Assembly: GCA_030019215.1 (NCBI GenBank)
Contig: JASEEZ010000014.1
Coordinates: 1 to 50,972, forward strand
Direction: 5' to 3'
Length of the DNA stretch: 50,972 bases
From: Actinomycetota bacterium
GTDB taxonomy: Bacteria; Actinomycetota; Aquicultoria; Subteraquimicrobiales; UBA9087
Position numbers and translations under genes: made by a program. Below, piece by piece: positions 35,926-44,020 of the stretch. The notes below the pieces were generated by a model that was not told where the DNA came from, made no database searches, and saw nothing but the letters and a program-made list of their open reading frames with translations. Position 1 is the first letter of the stretch. Each line of letters starts with the position of its first letter.

Positions 35926-36510
35926 ATGAACCCAGTAGAAGTGCAAAAAAAATTAACTGCCAATCGCATCTACTTGTTCACGCCCCTTGAATTTCAGAGG
36001 CTTTTTGGGATGCCCAGCGAAAGAACTTTCAATTTTTTGAAATATTACACAAAGAAGGGCTTATTTGCCCGTCTCAAAAATGGTGTTTATGTTTTGGCAA
36101 CCAATATCCCGTCGGAATTTCTTATCGCTAACAAGCTCTACCAGCCTTCCTATATTTCTTTCGAATACGCTCTTTCTTTTTACCACCTTATTCCGGAAAC
36201 TGTTTATACTGTTACCTCGGCTACCACCAAACCAACTCGTGAATTCGAGGCTTTGGGCAAGGCATACAAATATTATAAGATCAAGAGAGAAGTCTTCTTG
36301 GGTTATGAACCAAAGAAAATCCAAGATGTGACCGTTTATATTGCGGAGCCGGAAAAGGCCTTGGCTGATTATCTTTATTTTGTTGATCTTAAGAAAAAGA
36401 GTTTGATCGAGCGGCTTTCGACTAGAAACTTAAATAGAAAAAAACTAATAAGTTATGCAAAGTTGTTCAAGAGAAAAAGCTTAATCGAACTCACAAAAGA
36501 CCTACTATGA
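35926..36510 (+). CDS. AbiEi-type antitoxin/transcriptional regulator
   Basis: About 194 aa. The N-terminal half is a winged-helix domain (TNRIYLFTP-like, RTFNFLKYYTKKGLFARLKNGVYVL); the C-terminal half has the AbiEi signature PSYISFEYALSFYHLIPE and the EPEKALADYLYF helix. In type IV toxin-antitoxin systems AbiEi represses its own operon and counters the AbiEii nucleotidyltransferase without binding it. The ATG at 35926 is chosen over TTG 35905; neither has a strong ribosome site. The stop overlaps the toxin start by 4 bp. Confidence 0.85.
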   Translation: MNPVEVQKKLTANRIYLFTPLEFQRLFGMPSERTFNFLKYYTKKGLFARLKNGVYVLATNIPSEFLIANKLYQPSYISFEYALSFYHLIPETVYTVTSATTKPTREFEALGKAYKYYKIKREVFLGYEPKKIQDVTVYIAEPEKALADYLYFVDLKKKSLIERLSTRNLNRKKLISYAKLFKRKSLIELTKDLL

Positions 36511-37241
36511 TTACCCAAGAGACAATAAAAACACTGGCTACCAAATATCAAACCAGCGAATGCAACATTGCTGGTGAATACTGTCAGCATTTGTTCTTGT
36601 CTTATTTCTACCGAGAAAAGAATTCCGAAGAAGTTCTCTTCAAGGGCGGGACCGCTCTAAAAATAATTTACCAAAGCCCCCGCTTTTCTGAAGACCTGGA
36701 TTTCTCCGGTTTTGGGATTTCAGCCTCCTCAATTGAGCAGTTGGTTGAGAGCACCCTTCTGGAAATAGAGAGAGAAGGAATCGAAGTTGACATCAAAGAG
36801 TCAACGAAAACAAGCGGTGGGTATCTGGCGATTATCAACTTTAGCTTTTTAGGGCATGCTGTTGATGTTCAACTCGAAATTTCGCTGAGGCGAAAGAATG
36901 AGACTTCCGGTATCGTCACCTTGATAAGCAGCGATCTTGTCCCTCCCTATACCGTACTTCAACTTCCAGAAGAGGCTTTAGTGGAAGAAAAAATTCAAGC
37001 TCTTTTAAGCAGAAAAAAGCCAAGGGATTTCTACGATCTTTATTTCATTCTTCGAAGTCGATTACCGATACCGAGCCGCTACAAGAAGGGTCATGAATTG
37101 AAGAAGAAAATTATGGAAATCATTAAAAAGGGGAAAATTGACTTTAAGAGAGAATTGAAGCTCTTTTTGCCAGTAAGCCATCATCAAATCCTAAGAAATT
37201 TCGAGGCCGCTCTCAAAAATGAGATTGAGAGATACTTATAG
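36507..37241 (+). CDS. AbiEii/AbiGii-type nucleotidyltransferase toxin
   Basis: 244 aa. The catalytic core is FKGGTALKIIY (GG at residues 47-48) then RFSEDLDFSG with Asp63 and Asp65, the DNA-polymerase-beta-type metal site. VEEKIQALLSRKKPRDFYDLYFI later is typical of the family. AbiEii-type enzymes add nucleotides to targets, notably tRNA acceptor ends in related systems, and stop growth; AbiE gives phage abortive infection. Together with the preceding gene it makes a complete AbiE-type pair. Confidence 0.88.
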   Translation: MITQETIKTLATKYQTSECNIAGEYCQHLFLSYFYREKNSEEVLFKGGTALKIIYQSPRFSEDLDFSGFGISASSIEQLVESTLLEIEREGIEVDIKESTKTSGGYLAIINFSFLGHAVDVQLEISLRRKNETSGIVTLISSDLVPPYTVLQLPEEALVEEKIQALLSRKKPRDFYDLYFILRSRLPIPSRYKKGHELKKKIMEIIKKGKIDFKRELKLFLPVSHHQILRNFEAALKNEIERYL

Positions 37242-37313
37242 ACACCTGGCAAGGCTATCTAACTGGAATAAAATGGCAGAGTAAGAGTTCGAATAGTGAA
37301 CCGCCAAGTCCAC

Positions 37314-37347
37314 CACATATAAATGCGGCTTGCCGCATTTATATGTG
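37314..37347. repeat. Perfect 34-bp palindrome
   Basis: CACATATAAATGCGGC (37314-37329), two T, then the exact complement (37332-37347). The 16-bp arms with a 2-bp centre are far longer than needed for a terminator and have no T tract of their own. It could be a recombinase or regulator site, or half of a tandem transcription-end structure with the hairpin just after it. Confidence 0.75.
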
Positions 37348-37383
37348 CCCCGTGGCCGAAGACCTTACGGGGCCTATTTTATT
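37347..37383 (+). terminator. Intrinsic terminator after the AbiE pair
   Basis: GCCCCGT (37347-37353) pairs with ACGGGGC (37367-37373), followed by CTATTTTATT. It lies directly after the long palindrome. Confidence 0.6.
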
Positions 37384-37503
37384 ATGGCTTTCGCTTCACA
37401 ATCCCTTAGCGGATTTTGTGAGGGCGCTCCTTCGCCTTCACTTTTGGCGATTCCACTTTTGTGAGCCTGAGAGAGGAAAAAGCAATACAATGAGGAAAAG
37501 CGC

Positions 37504-37531
37504 TTGCCAAAAGCTCCCTATAGTATATAAT
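37504..37531 (+). promoter_or_regulatory. Promoter of the orphan AbiEi-like gene
   Basis: TTGCCA (37504-37509), 16-bp spacer, TATAAT (37526-37531). Transcription should start near 37538, which rules out the in-frame ATG at 37530 and supports the ATG at 37566. Confidence 0.65.
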
Positions 37532-37565
37532 GTGGATAGATAGTAACACAACGGGGTGTTACTTT

Positions 37566-38342
37566 ATGAATACAAAATATACACTATTGTCTAGAATAGA
37601 CCTAGCCATTATTGAGGAAATAATTGCTCATTGTGGGAGCGTAACAGACTTTAATTGTATTTATGATGCTCTTGCCAAGGAATATTCAAAGGCAGAGGTC
37701 AAAAATAAAATTAGTAAACTAAAAAAGGCTGGCTGGTTGGTCAGAATAAAAAGAGGAATATATGCTGTCACCAATATTGACTCTCATAATTTTGCCAACA
37801 TCTCGCCTTTAGTTATCTCTTCTATTCTTGTTCCTGATTCCTACGTATCCTTCGAATTTGCCCTAAACCACTACGGCCTTTTTGATCAGCTTCCCCAAAA
37901 AGTGATAGCAGTCACCGCGCTAAAATCCAAAAAGTATACCTTTCAAAATTTGGACTACCAGTTTGTCAAGACTAAACCTCAATTGGTTTTTGGGTTTAAA
38001 GAAGTAGCCATAAACGGCCAAAAAGCCAAAGTGGCAGAGTTAGAAAAGGCTATCCTAGATTTCCTCTACTTTAGAAATGACACCTATACCGTTGATTTGG
38101 TTTTAGAAAAGCTCAAAGAAAGTAAGAAGGAATTTGATTTTGAAAAGCTTATAAACTACGGGCTAAAGCACTCCCTAACGGTAAAGCGCTGTCTAGGATT
38201 TCTTTTGGACTTAGTGGGAGCTGAAGCAACCGAGCTCTACCAAGAAACAAAAACATCAAAAGGCTATAGCAAACTAACCAAAAATTCCAATAAGTTTAAT
38301 GCTAAATGGCGGCTTTATTATGAAACTCGATTTGCTCAATAA
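37566..38342 (+). CDS. Second AbiEi-type antitoxin (orphan)
   Basis: 258 aa. N-terminal winged helix (IDLAIIEEIIAHCGSV, KISKLKKAGWLVRIKRGIYAV) followed by the AbiEi block DSYVSFEFALNHYGLFDQLP and ELEKAILDFLYF. It shares the domain plan and the SFE(Y/F)AL motif with the antitoxin at 35926 but is longer and clearly diverged. The expected toxin start overlaps its last codons (ATG 38320), yet that reading breaks after ~24 codons, so this antitoxin has lost its partner. Confidence 0.82.
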   Translation: MNTKYTLLSRIDLAIIEEIIAHCGSVTDFNCIYDALAKEYSKAEVKNKISKLKKAGWLVRIKRGIYAVTNIDSHNFANISPLVISSILVPDSYVSFEFALNHYGLFDQLPQKVIAVTALKSKKYTFQNLDYQFVKTKPQLVFGFKEVAINGQKAKVAELEKAILDFLYFRNDTYTVDLVLEKLKESKKEFDFEKLINYGLKHSLTVKRCLGFLLDLVGAEATELYQETKTSKGYSKLTKNSNKFNAKWRLYYETRFAQ

Positions 38343-38391
38343 ATCTCAACTCACCCTCCTTAACAAGAAGAATTTTCGATATCCTTTGGCC
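38320..38391 (+). pseudogene. AbiEii toxin remnant (N-terminal 24 codons)
   Basis: Starts within the antitoxin gene and reads MKLDLLNKSQLTLLNKKNFR then YPLA, the typical beginning of an AbiEii family toxin (usually continuing EKDYFLALVL...). Homology stops at 38391, and five bases later an unrelated RadC fragment begins. The catalytic region is missing. Confidence 0.7.
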
Positions 38392-38396
38392 ATGGG

Positions 38397-38489
38397 CAAG
38401 CAGGAAAAATCTTGGGGATTGAAGTTCTCGACCACGTGATTTTCGGCAACTCTAGTTTTTCAAGTCTGAAAGAGAAAAACTTGATGTAG
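38397..38489 (+). pseudogene. RadC C-terminal fragment
   Basis: 30 codons reading QAGKILGIEVLDHVIFG then NSSFSSLKEKNLM and stop, which matches the very end of RadC/JAB-domain proteins (LGIEVLDHxIIG...SLKE). No N-terminal part exists in the window. It is fused to the AbiEii remnant, marking a deletion or insertion junction. Confidence 0.75.
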
Positions 38490-38692
38490 GTATGGACTAT
38501 AAGACAATTACAACTAGATATTTTAGCGGGGAGACTTTGGGGATAATTTCGTGCCTTTTGGGAATGCGGGTTATCCCTTTTCCATTGTGGTTCATAAGTA
38601 TATTTGTGCTCGATAAGTTGTCTAAATCTTGAGCTCTTTTGAAAATTAGAACATAATTAAGAGAACGAAATTCAATCCTTAAAGGAGTAAAT
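38490..38692. other. Spacer before hsdR
   Basis: 203 bp, AT-rich, no gene recognised. It probably holds the hsdR promoter; the weak TTGAAA/ACATAA combination near 38637-38654 is one candidate. Confidence 0.3.
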
Positions 38693-40993
38693 TTGAGCAA
38701 AGATAACCCGTTATACAAACTACCTCAAGAAAATATCCAGCCTAAGTCAAAGAAAGCTTTGCGAGAAACTGACACCAGAATGATTATCGACCGAAAACTT
38801 CGCGAAGCTGGCTGGGATATTGAGGACAAAAGCCAGGTCTCAACCGAGGAGCCAGTAAAGGATGGATTTGCGGATTATCTTCTCAGGGACAGACGTGGAA
38901 GGCCAACCGCTGTAATCGAGGCAAAACGTTATTCTATAGACCCCGGGGCTGGCAAGCGACAAGCCCTGGAATATGCAAAGAACTTCAAAGTTGACTTTAT
39001 CTTCCTCTCCAATGGAGAGGAAATATATTTTTGGGACCACAAAAACCGGCCCGAGCAAAAAGTTACCACTTTCTTCTCCCAAAAGGACTTAGAAAAACTC
39101 TCAGTTTTAAGAAAGTTAAGAAAGCCCTTATCAATTATTCCCATACCCGATGAGGTTTTTGTCCAAGGCGAGCTTAAAAGGATCCGTCCCTATCAGAAAA
39201 CAGCCATTCAAGTAATGGATAGAACTATCGAATCAGGCAAAAGAAGAATGCTCATCGTTATGGCTACTGGTACAGGTAAAACACTGAATGTTGCTGTCCA
39301 AATAAAGAGATTGTTTGAAGCGGGCCTTATTGAGCGCGTTTTGTTTTTAGTTGACCGGATTGAATTAGGCAAACAAGCCCAGGATACTTTTAACGATTAT
39401 CTCAACGAATATCCATCAGAGCTTCTTTTTGGCGGCAGACAAAAAAGGGAGAGTTCAATCATTATCGGCACCCTCCCAACTATTTACTCTCAGTTAGATA
39501 ATTTTACCAGCGGCTACTTTGATTTAGTCATTTCTGATGAAGCACACCGCTCAATTTATTCAGTTTATAATGCTGTTTTAACTCACTTTGATGCCATAAG
39601 AATTGGCCTCACAGCTACGCCTTCTATGTTTATTGACCGTAACACCTATAAACTTTTCGATTGCTGGGATGAAAGGGAGCAGAAGGGTAAACCTACTTTT
39701 ATCTATGGCATTCGGCAAGGCATTAAAGAAGGCTACCTTGCAGGTTATGATATTTTAAGGATTGACACCAAGGTCTCTCTGGAAGGCATAACCTACGAGG
39801 GCGAAGATTATAACCCCGAAGATTTAGAGCGAAGAATTAACGTCCCCGCTCGAAATGAACAAATAGCCAAAGCTTATCGCCAGGAGGAAGAAAAATCGGG
39901 GCAAAATCGCTATCGCAAAGCCATAGTTTATGCCATTACTCAAAAACACGCTGCTCAATTAACTTATTATTTCAATCAGGTCTACCCGGAACTTAAAGGC
40001 CGCCATGCTGAGGTTATTACCTCGAATGTACCTGATGCCGATCGAGCAATTAAAAGATTTAAACAGGAAGAATTGCCTTACATGGCGGTTTCGGTAGGGA
40101 TGCTAGATACTGGTTTTGATTGTCCTGGAGCAGAGAATATTGTAATGGTTCGCCCAACAAAATCGCCAATTTTGTATCAACAAATGAGAGGTCGTGGCAG
40201 TCGTCTCTGCCCCAGGATAAATAAGACCTCCTTTCGAATCTATGATTTTGTTGGGAATACAGAATACTTTAATGATGAAAGCTATAATCCTTATTCTGAA
40301 GTGGCTGCGATAAGACACGGTATCCCTTGGGGTGTAGAGGAACAAGAGCTTGCAGCGGAAGAGAGGGCAACATACGAAGTCAAACGTAAAACATTTGTTC
40401 AAGTCCCAGAAACTGCTCCAGAAAACGTTGATTTGGTTGTAAAGCGAGCACATATAGAAGTAGGCCCGGAAGGCGAAAGGGTAGATGTTGATGATTACCA
40501 GCAACACTGGGAAAGGGAAATTCAATCGCTTGCTAAGATCGACCCCTTAATACAAAAGGTTAAAGATGGCAAAGAATTAACTGAGGATGAGATTCTGGAA
40601 CTGTCCGAGAAACTCAATTCACCAGAATTCTATTTCAATGAAGCAAACTTAAAAGCTGCCTATCATTATCCTGAAGGGACGCTGTCTGAATTTATTAAAG
40701 CAGCCCTAAAGATTTATGACCTACCAACTGAACAGCAACTTAAAGAGAGAAGAGTCACCGACCTTTTTGAGTCTTGGCTGGTAGATAAAAACTTCGATGG
40801 CGAACAGGCAAAAATCTTAAGGATGACAAAGAGCCAATATCTGGCTCGGAAAGAAAAAATTGAACTTTCAATTTTCAACGAGCCCATCTTTAGGCAAATC
40901 GGTGGCTTAAACCATGCTCTTAAGATTTTCAATGGTCAAAATCTAAAAGTAACTATTCAAGAGCTTAATCAAAGAGTTTTTGCGGGAGGATAA
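38693..40993 (+). CDS. hsdR: Type I restriction enzyme R subunit
   Basis: 766 aa. N-terminal nuclease domain with Asp61 in GFADYLL and Glu76-x-Lys78 in AVIEAKRY (PD-(D/E)xK). Then a superfamily 2 translocase: MATGTGKT near residue 188, DEAH in ISDEAHRS near 282, TATPSMF, and motif VI QMRGRGSRL. The C-terminal ~150 residues match the EcoEI-type R C domain. It translocates and cuts DNA with HsdM/S when sites are unmethylated. TTG start with AAGGAG upstream. It is about 200 residues shorter than EcoKI HsdR, like the EcoEI group. Confidence 0.92.
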   Translation: MSKDNPLYKLPQENIQPKSKKALRETDTRMIIDRKLREAGWDIEDKSQVSTEEPVKDGFADYLLRDRRGRPTAVIEAKRYSIDPGAGKRQALEYAKNFKVDFIFLSNGEEIYFWDHKNRPEQKVTTFFSQKDLEKLSVLRKLRKPLSIIPIPDEVFVQGELKRIRPYQKTAIQVMDRTIESGKRRMLIVMATGTGKTLNVAVQIKRLFEAGLIERVLFLVDRIELGKQAQDTFNDYLNEYPSELLFGGRQKRESSIIIGTLPTIYSQLDNFTSGYFDLVISDEAHRSIYSVYNAVLTHFDAIRIGLTATPSMFIDRNTYKLFDCWDEREQKGKPTFIYGIRQGIKEGYLAGYDILRIDTKVSLEGITYEGEDYNPEDLERRINVPARNEQIAKAYRQEEEKSGQNRYRKAIVYAITQKHAAQLTYYFNQVYPELKGRHAEVITSNVPDADRAIKRFKQEELPYMAVSVGMLDTGFDCPGAENIVMVRPTKSPILYQQMRGRGSRLCPRINKTSFRIYDFVGNTEYFNDESYNPYSEVAAIRHGIPWGVEEQELAAEERATYEVKRKTFVQVPETAPENVDLVVKRAHIEVGPEGERVDVDDYQQHWEREIQSLAKIDPLIQKVKDGKELTEDEILELSEKLNSPEFYFNEANLKAAYHYPEGTLSEFIKAALKIYDLPTEQQLKERRVTDLFESWLVDKNFDGEQAKILRMTKSQYLARKEKIELSIFNEPIFRQIGGLNHALKIFNGQNLKVTIQELNQRVFAGG

Positions 40994-40997
40994 ATTC

Positions 40998-42506
40998 ATG
41001 GTAGAACAGGATATAGGAGCGCTAAGAGAGGAGTTCAAGCAGAAACTATCTCGGCTCAACGATTATCTCTGGGGCGGCGGGCTTAAGGACCCTGTCAGCC
41101 GGATTCAGCAGATTAGCTTCTTTTTCTTTTTGAAAATGTTGGAAGAGCAAGATATTGCGATGGAAACGCAAGAGAGGCTTACCGGTATTGCCCACAAGTC
41201 AATTTTTGAAGGTGAAGATGAGAAATTCCGCTGGTCCAACTGGATTCATAAGACCGGGAAAGATTTATACAATTTTGTCCGCGACGAGGTTTTTGTCTTT
41301 GTGGAAGAACTACATAACAGCCACGAGACTATCCGTCAAGTTTTCCACGGTGCCAAGCTTTTAATCCCTGACGAGGTTACTCTTAAGCGAACATTAGAAA
41401 TAATTGACACGATTGACTTTGCTTTACTAGACACCGATGTCAAAGGCGACCTTTATGAAGACCTTCTAAACCAAATAGAGGCTGCCGGCGAGCTTGGTCA
41501 ATTCTTAACGCCGCGCCGCATTATCCGCTTTATAGTAGAAATGGTTAACCCCAAGATAGGCCAGACCGTATACGACCCGGCTTGTGGTTCAGGGGGCTTC
41601 CTAATTACCTCTTATGAATGGATAAAGCTCAATAACTCTGATACCAACTTGATAGAAGAGAGAAACGGGCAGAAACGAGGTTACGGCGACAGACTAAGCA
41701 AAGAACAATGGGATTTCCTGCAAAAAAGCACTTTTTACGGCCAAGACGTTGACCCAGAAATGACCCGGCTTTGCCTGATGAATCTGATTCTCCACGGTAT
41801 TGAGGGTGCTAATATCAAGAGGAAGGATACAGTTGCAGGCGCTGAAGATGAAGATGACTTGCGGCGTTTTGATTGCGTCTTGACCAATCCACCTTTTGCC
41901 GGCAAAGTTGATAAAGAGAGAATTAAGAAGTCCCTTCCCATCAAATCCACAAAAACCCAGATTTTGCTTTTAGGCCATGTTATTGATTCATTAAACCCTG
42001 GTGGGCGAGCTGGCATTATCTTACCTGAAGGTACACTATTCGGCACTAACCGCGATGATAAAGAGATTAGGCGCTATCTTTTAGAAAATGCTAATTTGGA
42101 GGCAGTTGTTTCGATGCCTGGAGGAGTCTTTGAGCCGTATTCCGGAGTCAAAACTTCGGTTTTAATCTTTTGTAAAGGAAAGCCAACCGAGGAAGTTTGG
42201 TTTTATGACTTAAAAGGAGATGGGTCATCTCTTTCTAAAGCCCATAAATTTGGTCCCCAGTATTGCAATGACATTCCTGATTTACTCACTAAATGGCCGA
42301 ATCGCGAAGGAAGCGACCAGTCTTGGGAAGTGCCAGTAAAAGAAATAATCGAAAACGACTACATCTTATCAGCCAATGCTTACAATCCAAATATCGGAGG
42401 CGAAGAAAAAGAACACCGCGACCCAAAAGAAATTTTAAGAGAGATTGAAGAAAACAAAAGTCAGTTAAATAGCCAAATTAAAAACATAAAAGGACTGTTA
42501 GGCTGA
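40998..42506 (+). CDS. hsdM: Type I restriction enzyme modification subunit
   Basis: 502 aa. N-terminal HsdM helical domain (LNDYLWGGGLKDPVSRIQQ), then N6-adenine methyltransferase motifs PACGSGGF near residue 194 and the catalytic TNPPFAG near 297. C-terminal helices (REIEENKSQLNSQIKNIKG) dock to HsdS. ATG 40998 has GGGAGGA upstream. Its C terminus is echoed by a diverged 34-codon copy at 43326. Confidence 0.93.
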   Translation: MVEQDIGALREEFKQKLSRLNDYLWGGGLKDPVSRIQQISFFFFLKMLEEQDIAMETQERLTGIAHKSIFEGEDEKFRWSNWIHKTGKDLYNFVRDEVFVFVEELHNSHETIRQVFHGAKLLIPDEVTLKRTLEIIDTIDFALLDTDVKGDLYEDLLNQIEAAGELGQFLTPRRIIRFIVEMVNPKIGQTVYDPACGSGGFLITSYEWIKLNNSDTNLIEERNGQKRGYGDRLSKEQWDFLQKSTFYGQDVDPEMTRLCLMNLILHGIEGANIKRKDTVAGAEDEDDLRRFDCVLTNPPFAGKVDKERIKKSLPIKSTKTQILLLGHVIDSLNPGGRAGIILPEGTLFGTNRDDKEIRRYLLENANLEAVVSMPGGVFEPYSGVKTSVLIFCKGKPTEEVWFYDLKGDGSSLSKAHKFGPQYCNDIPDLLTKWPNREGSDQSWEVPVKEIIENDYILSANAYNPNIGGEEKEHRDPKEILREIEENKSQLNSQIKNIKGLLG

Positions 42507-42508
42507 GT

Positions 42509-43153
42509 ATGTGGTATTTATATTTAGATGAGTCGGGCGATTTAGGTTTTGATTTTGTTAATAAAAAGCCGTCAAAGTTTTTTACAGTGACAATCTTGGC
42601 AGTAAAAGGTATTGAAAATCGGAAACTTATAAAAGCAGTAAAGATAACCCTGCGGCGAAAGCTAAATCCACCTGATAAAAGAAGAAGACTAGTTAAAGAA
42701 CTTAAGGGAAGCAGTACTACATTAGAAATCAAAAAATATTTTTATGAGCAAACAAGAGAGGTTGAGTTTGTTTTATACACTATAAATCTAAACAAGCGAA
42801 GAGTTTATGAATATCTTATCGAGAACAAGCCAAGAGTTTATAATTTTATTGCTCGCCAGGTTTTGGATCAAATACCATTTGAAAAAGCTGGCACAAGAGT
42901 TGAGTTAATAATTGACAAGTCAAAAAGCAAACGAGAAATAATTGAGTTTAATGAATACATAAGGAGGCAACTCGAAGCTCGCTTGGATCCAAAAGTACCC
43001 TTGGATATTTATCATTGGTTGTCTCATGAAGCCCCTGGTCTACAGGCCGTAGATGTGTTCTGCTGGGGAATTTTTGAAAAATACGAGAGAAATAAAACTG
43101 ATTGGTACGATGTGTTTCAAGAAAAAATTAAGTTTGAGACTAAATATTTATAA
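42509..43153 (+). CDS. DUF3800 protein
   Basis: 214 aa starting MWYLYLDESGDLGFDF; the acidic YLDESGD motif and the late GLQAVDVFCWGIFEKYE block define DUF3800, a family with an RNase H-like fold predicted to be nuclease or transposase-related. It starts 2 bp after hsdM stops, so it is part of the hsd transcript. DUF3800 genes are often found in restriction and other defence loci. Function unproven. Confidence 0.8.
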   Translation: MWYLYLDESGDLGFDFVNKKPSKFFTVTILAVKGIENRKLIKAVKITLRRKLNPPDKRRRLVKELKGSSTTLEIKKYFYEQTREVEFVLYTINLNKRRVYEYLIENKPRVYNFIARQVLDQIPFEKAGTRVELIIDKSKSKREIIEFNEYIRRQLEARLDPKVPLDIYHWLSHEAPGLQAVDVFCWGIFEKYERNKTDWYDVFQEKIKFETKYL

Positions 43154-43325
43154 AAAAGAGCGCGCCTTATGGGCTTGTTGCGTCTAGACTATAGTCCACC
43201 GGATGGAGGAGAACATCTAGAACAACCCACAACGGACTTACCGCTCGATACAATTGTATCATTTTGTAATGAATTTTTGAAGTTTTTAAGAATTTAAAGG
43301 TTTTTAAGAATTTAAAGGTTTTTGT
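43154..43325. repeat. Spacer with an 18-bp tandem repeat
   Basis: No gene. GTTTTTAAGAATTTAAAG is repeated 2.3 times at 43282-43323, just before the hsdM tail remnant. A scar region is likely, since it separates the current hsdM/DUF3800 unit from leftovers of another hsdM. Confidence 0.65.
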
Positions 43326-43430
43326 GGAGAAGAAAAAGAGTATCGAGAGCCAAAAGAGATTTTGAGGGAGATTGAGGAGTCGCATCATATGTTAGATCAA
43401 GCAATAAGGGGCATTTCGAGGAAGCTATGA
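43326..43430 (+). pseudogene. Remnant of a second hsdM (C-terminal 34 codons)
   Basis: In frame it reads GEEKEYREPKEILREIEE, closely matching the end of the intact HsdM (GEEKEHRDPKEILREIEE), then continues to a stop at 43428-43430. The nucleotide sequence has diverged, so it is not a fresh duplication. Its stop overlaps the next gene start (ATGA), as expected for an original hsdM-next gene junction. Confidence 0.82.
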
Positions 43431-44020
43431 CTTGCGACGAATTTTATCAGCTAGTTGAAGGTGGAAGAGAGAACAGGAAATTGGAGTTTAAGAGCTCTGG
43501 AGCTTGGACTGATCCGGGTTTTCGGGAAAAGGTAATCGCCAGTATTCTTGCCATGTCGAGCATTCAAGACGGAGGACATATCGTTATTGGAATCAAGCAG
43601 GTGGGTGAGACCGTTAATCTAGAAGGAATGAAACAAGAGGATTTTGACACTTTCAACGAAGAGGAAACGAAAGATAAGGTGTCGAACTACGCTGATTCTC
43701 ATGTAGATTTCGACTTAGAGAAGAAAGTTTGTGACGAAAAGAATTTTGTCGTGATTACGGTTCGAGAGTTCGAGGAGGTACCAGTCATCTGCAAAAGAGC
43801 TGGCTCGATCTTGAAGAAAGGCTTGATCTACGTGAGGACCAAGCATAGAAGACCTGAAAGTGTTGCTGTATCTGATAGTCACCATATGCGAGAAATCATT
43901 GATCTTGCTGTGGACAAGAAATTCATAAAAGAGCAGAAGCGGTTGAAAAAATTGGGGTATGAACCGACGGTCACCGATGAACAAAAGTTCGAGGATCAAA
44001 TTAAGGATTTAGGAATATGA
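43427..44020 (+). CDS. Schlafen AlbA_2 domain protein
   Basis: 197 aa. Residues ~8-125 follow the AlbA_2/Schlafen pattern: ENRKLEFKSS (Glu and Lys of the core), IASILAMSSIQDGGHIVIGI, and ICKRAGSILKKGLIYVRTKHR. Some Schlafen-type domains are RNases; others are ATP-binding regulators. The C-terminal ~60 residues are charged helices without a winged helix. It is fused by ATGA overlap to the old hsdM remnant before it and to the unknown gene after it. Confidence 0.72.
   Translation: MTCDEFYQLVEGGRENRKLEFKSSGAWTDPGFREKVIASILAMSSIQDGGHIVIGIKQVGETVNLEGMKQEDFDTFNEEETKDKVSNYADSHVDFDLEKKVCDEKNFVVITVREFEEVPVICKRAGSILKKGLIYVRTKHRRPESVAVSDSHHMREIIDLAVDKKFIKEQKRLKKLGYEPTVTDEQKFEDQIKDLGI

Larger units (their letters stand above)
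37242..37503. other. Spacer after AbiE pair
   Basis: 262 bp without a gene. It contains the 34-bp palindrome and the terminator listed separately, plus a weak dyad (TCACAATCC...GGATTTTGTGA near 37394-37424). A segment at 37285-37315 ending in CCACCA resembles a tRNA 3' end, but its T arm does not pair. Confidence 0.4.

Noticed and set aside
37285-37316. tRNA-like 3' end (TTCGAAT ... CCACCA)
   Set aside because: The T stem does not pair and no D or anticodon arm can be built; not a tRNA and too weak for an att site.
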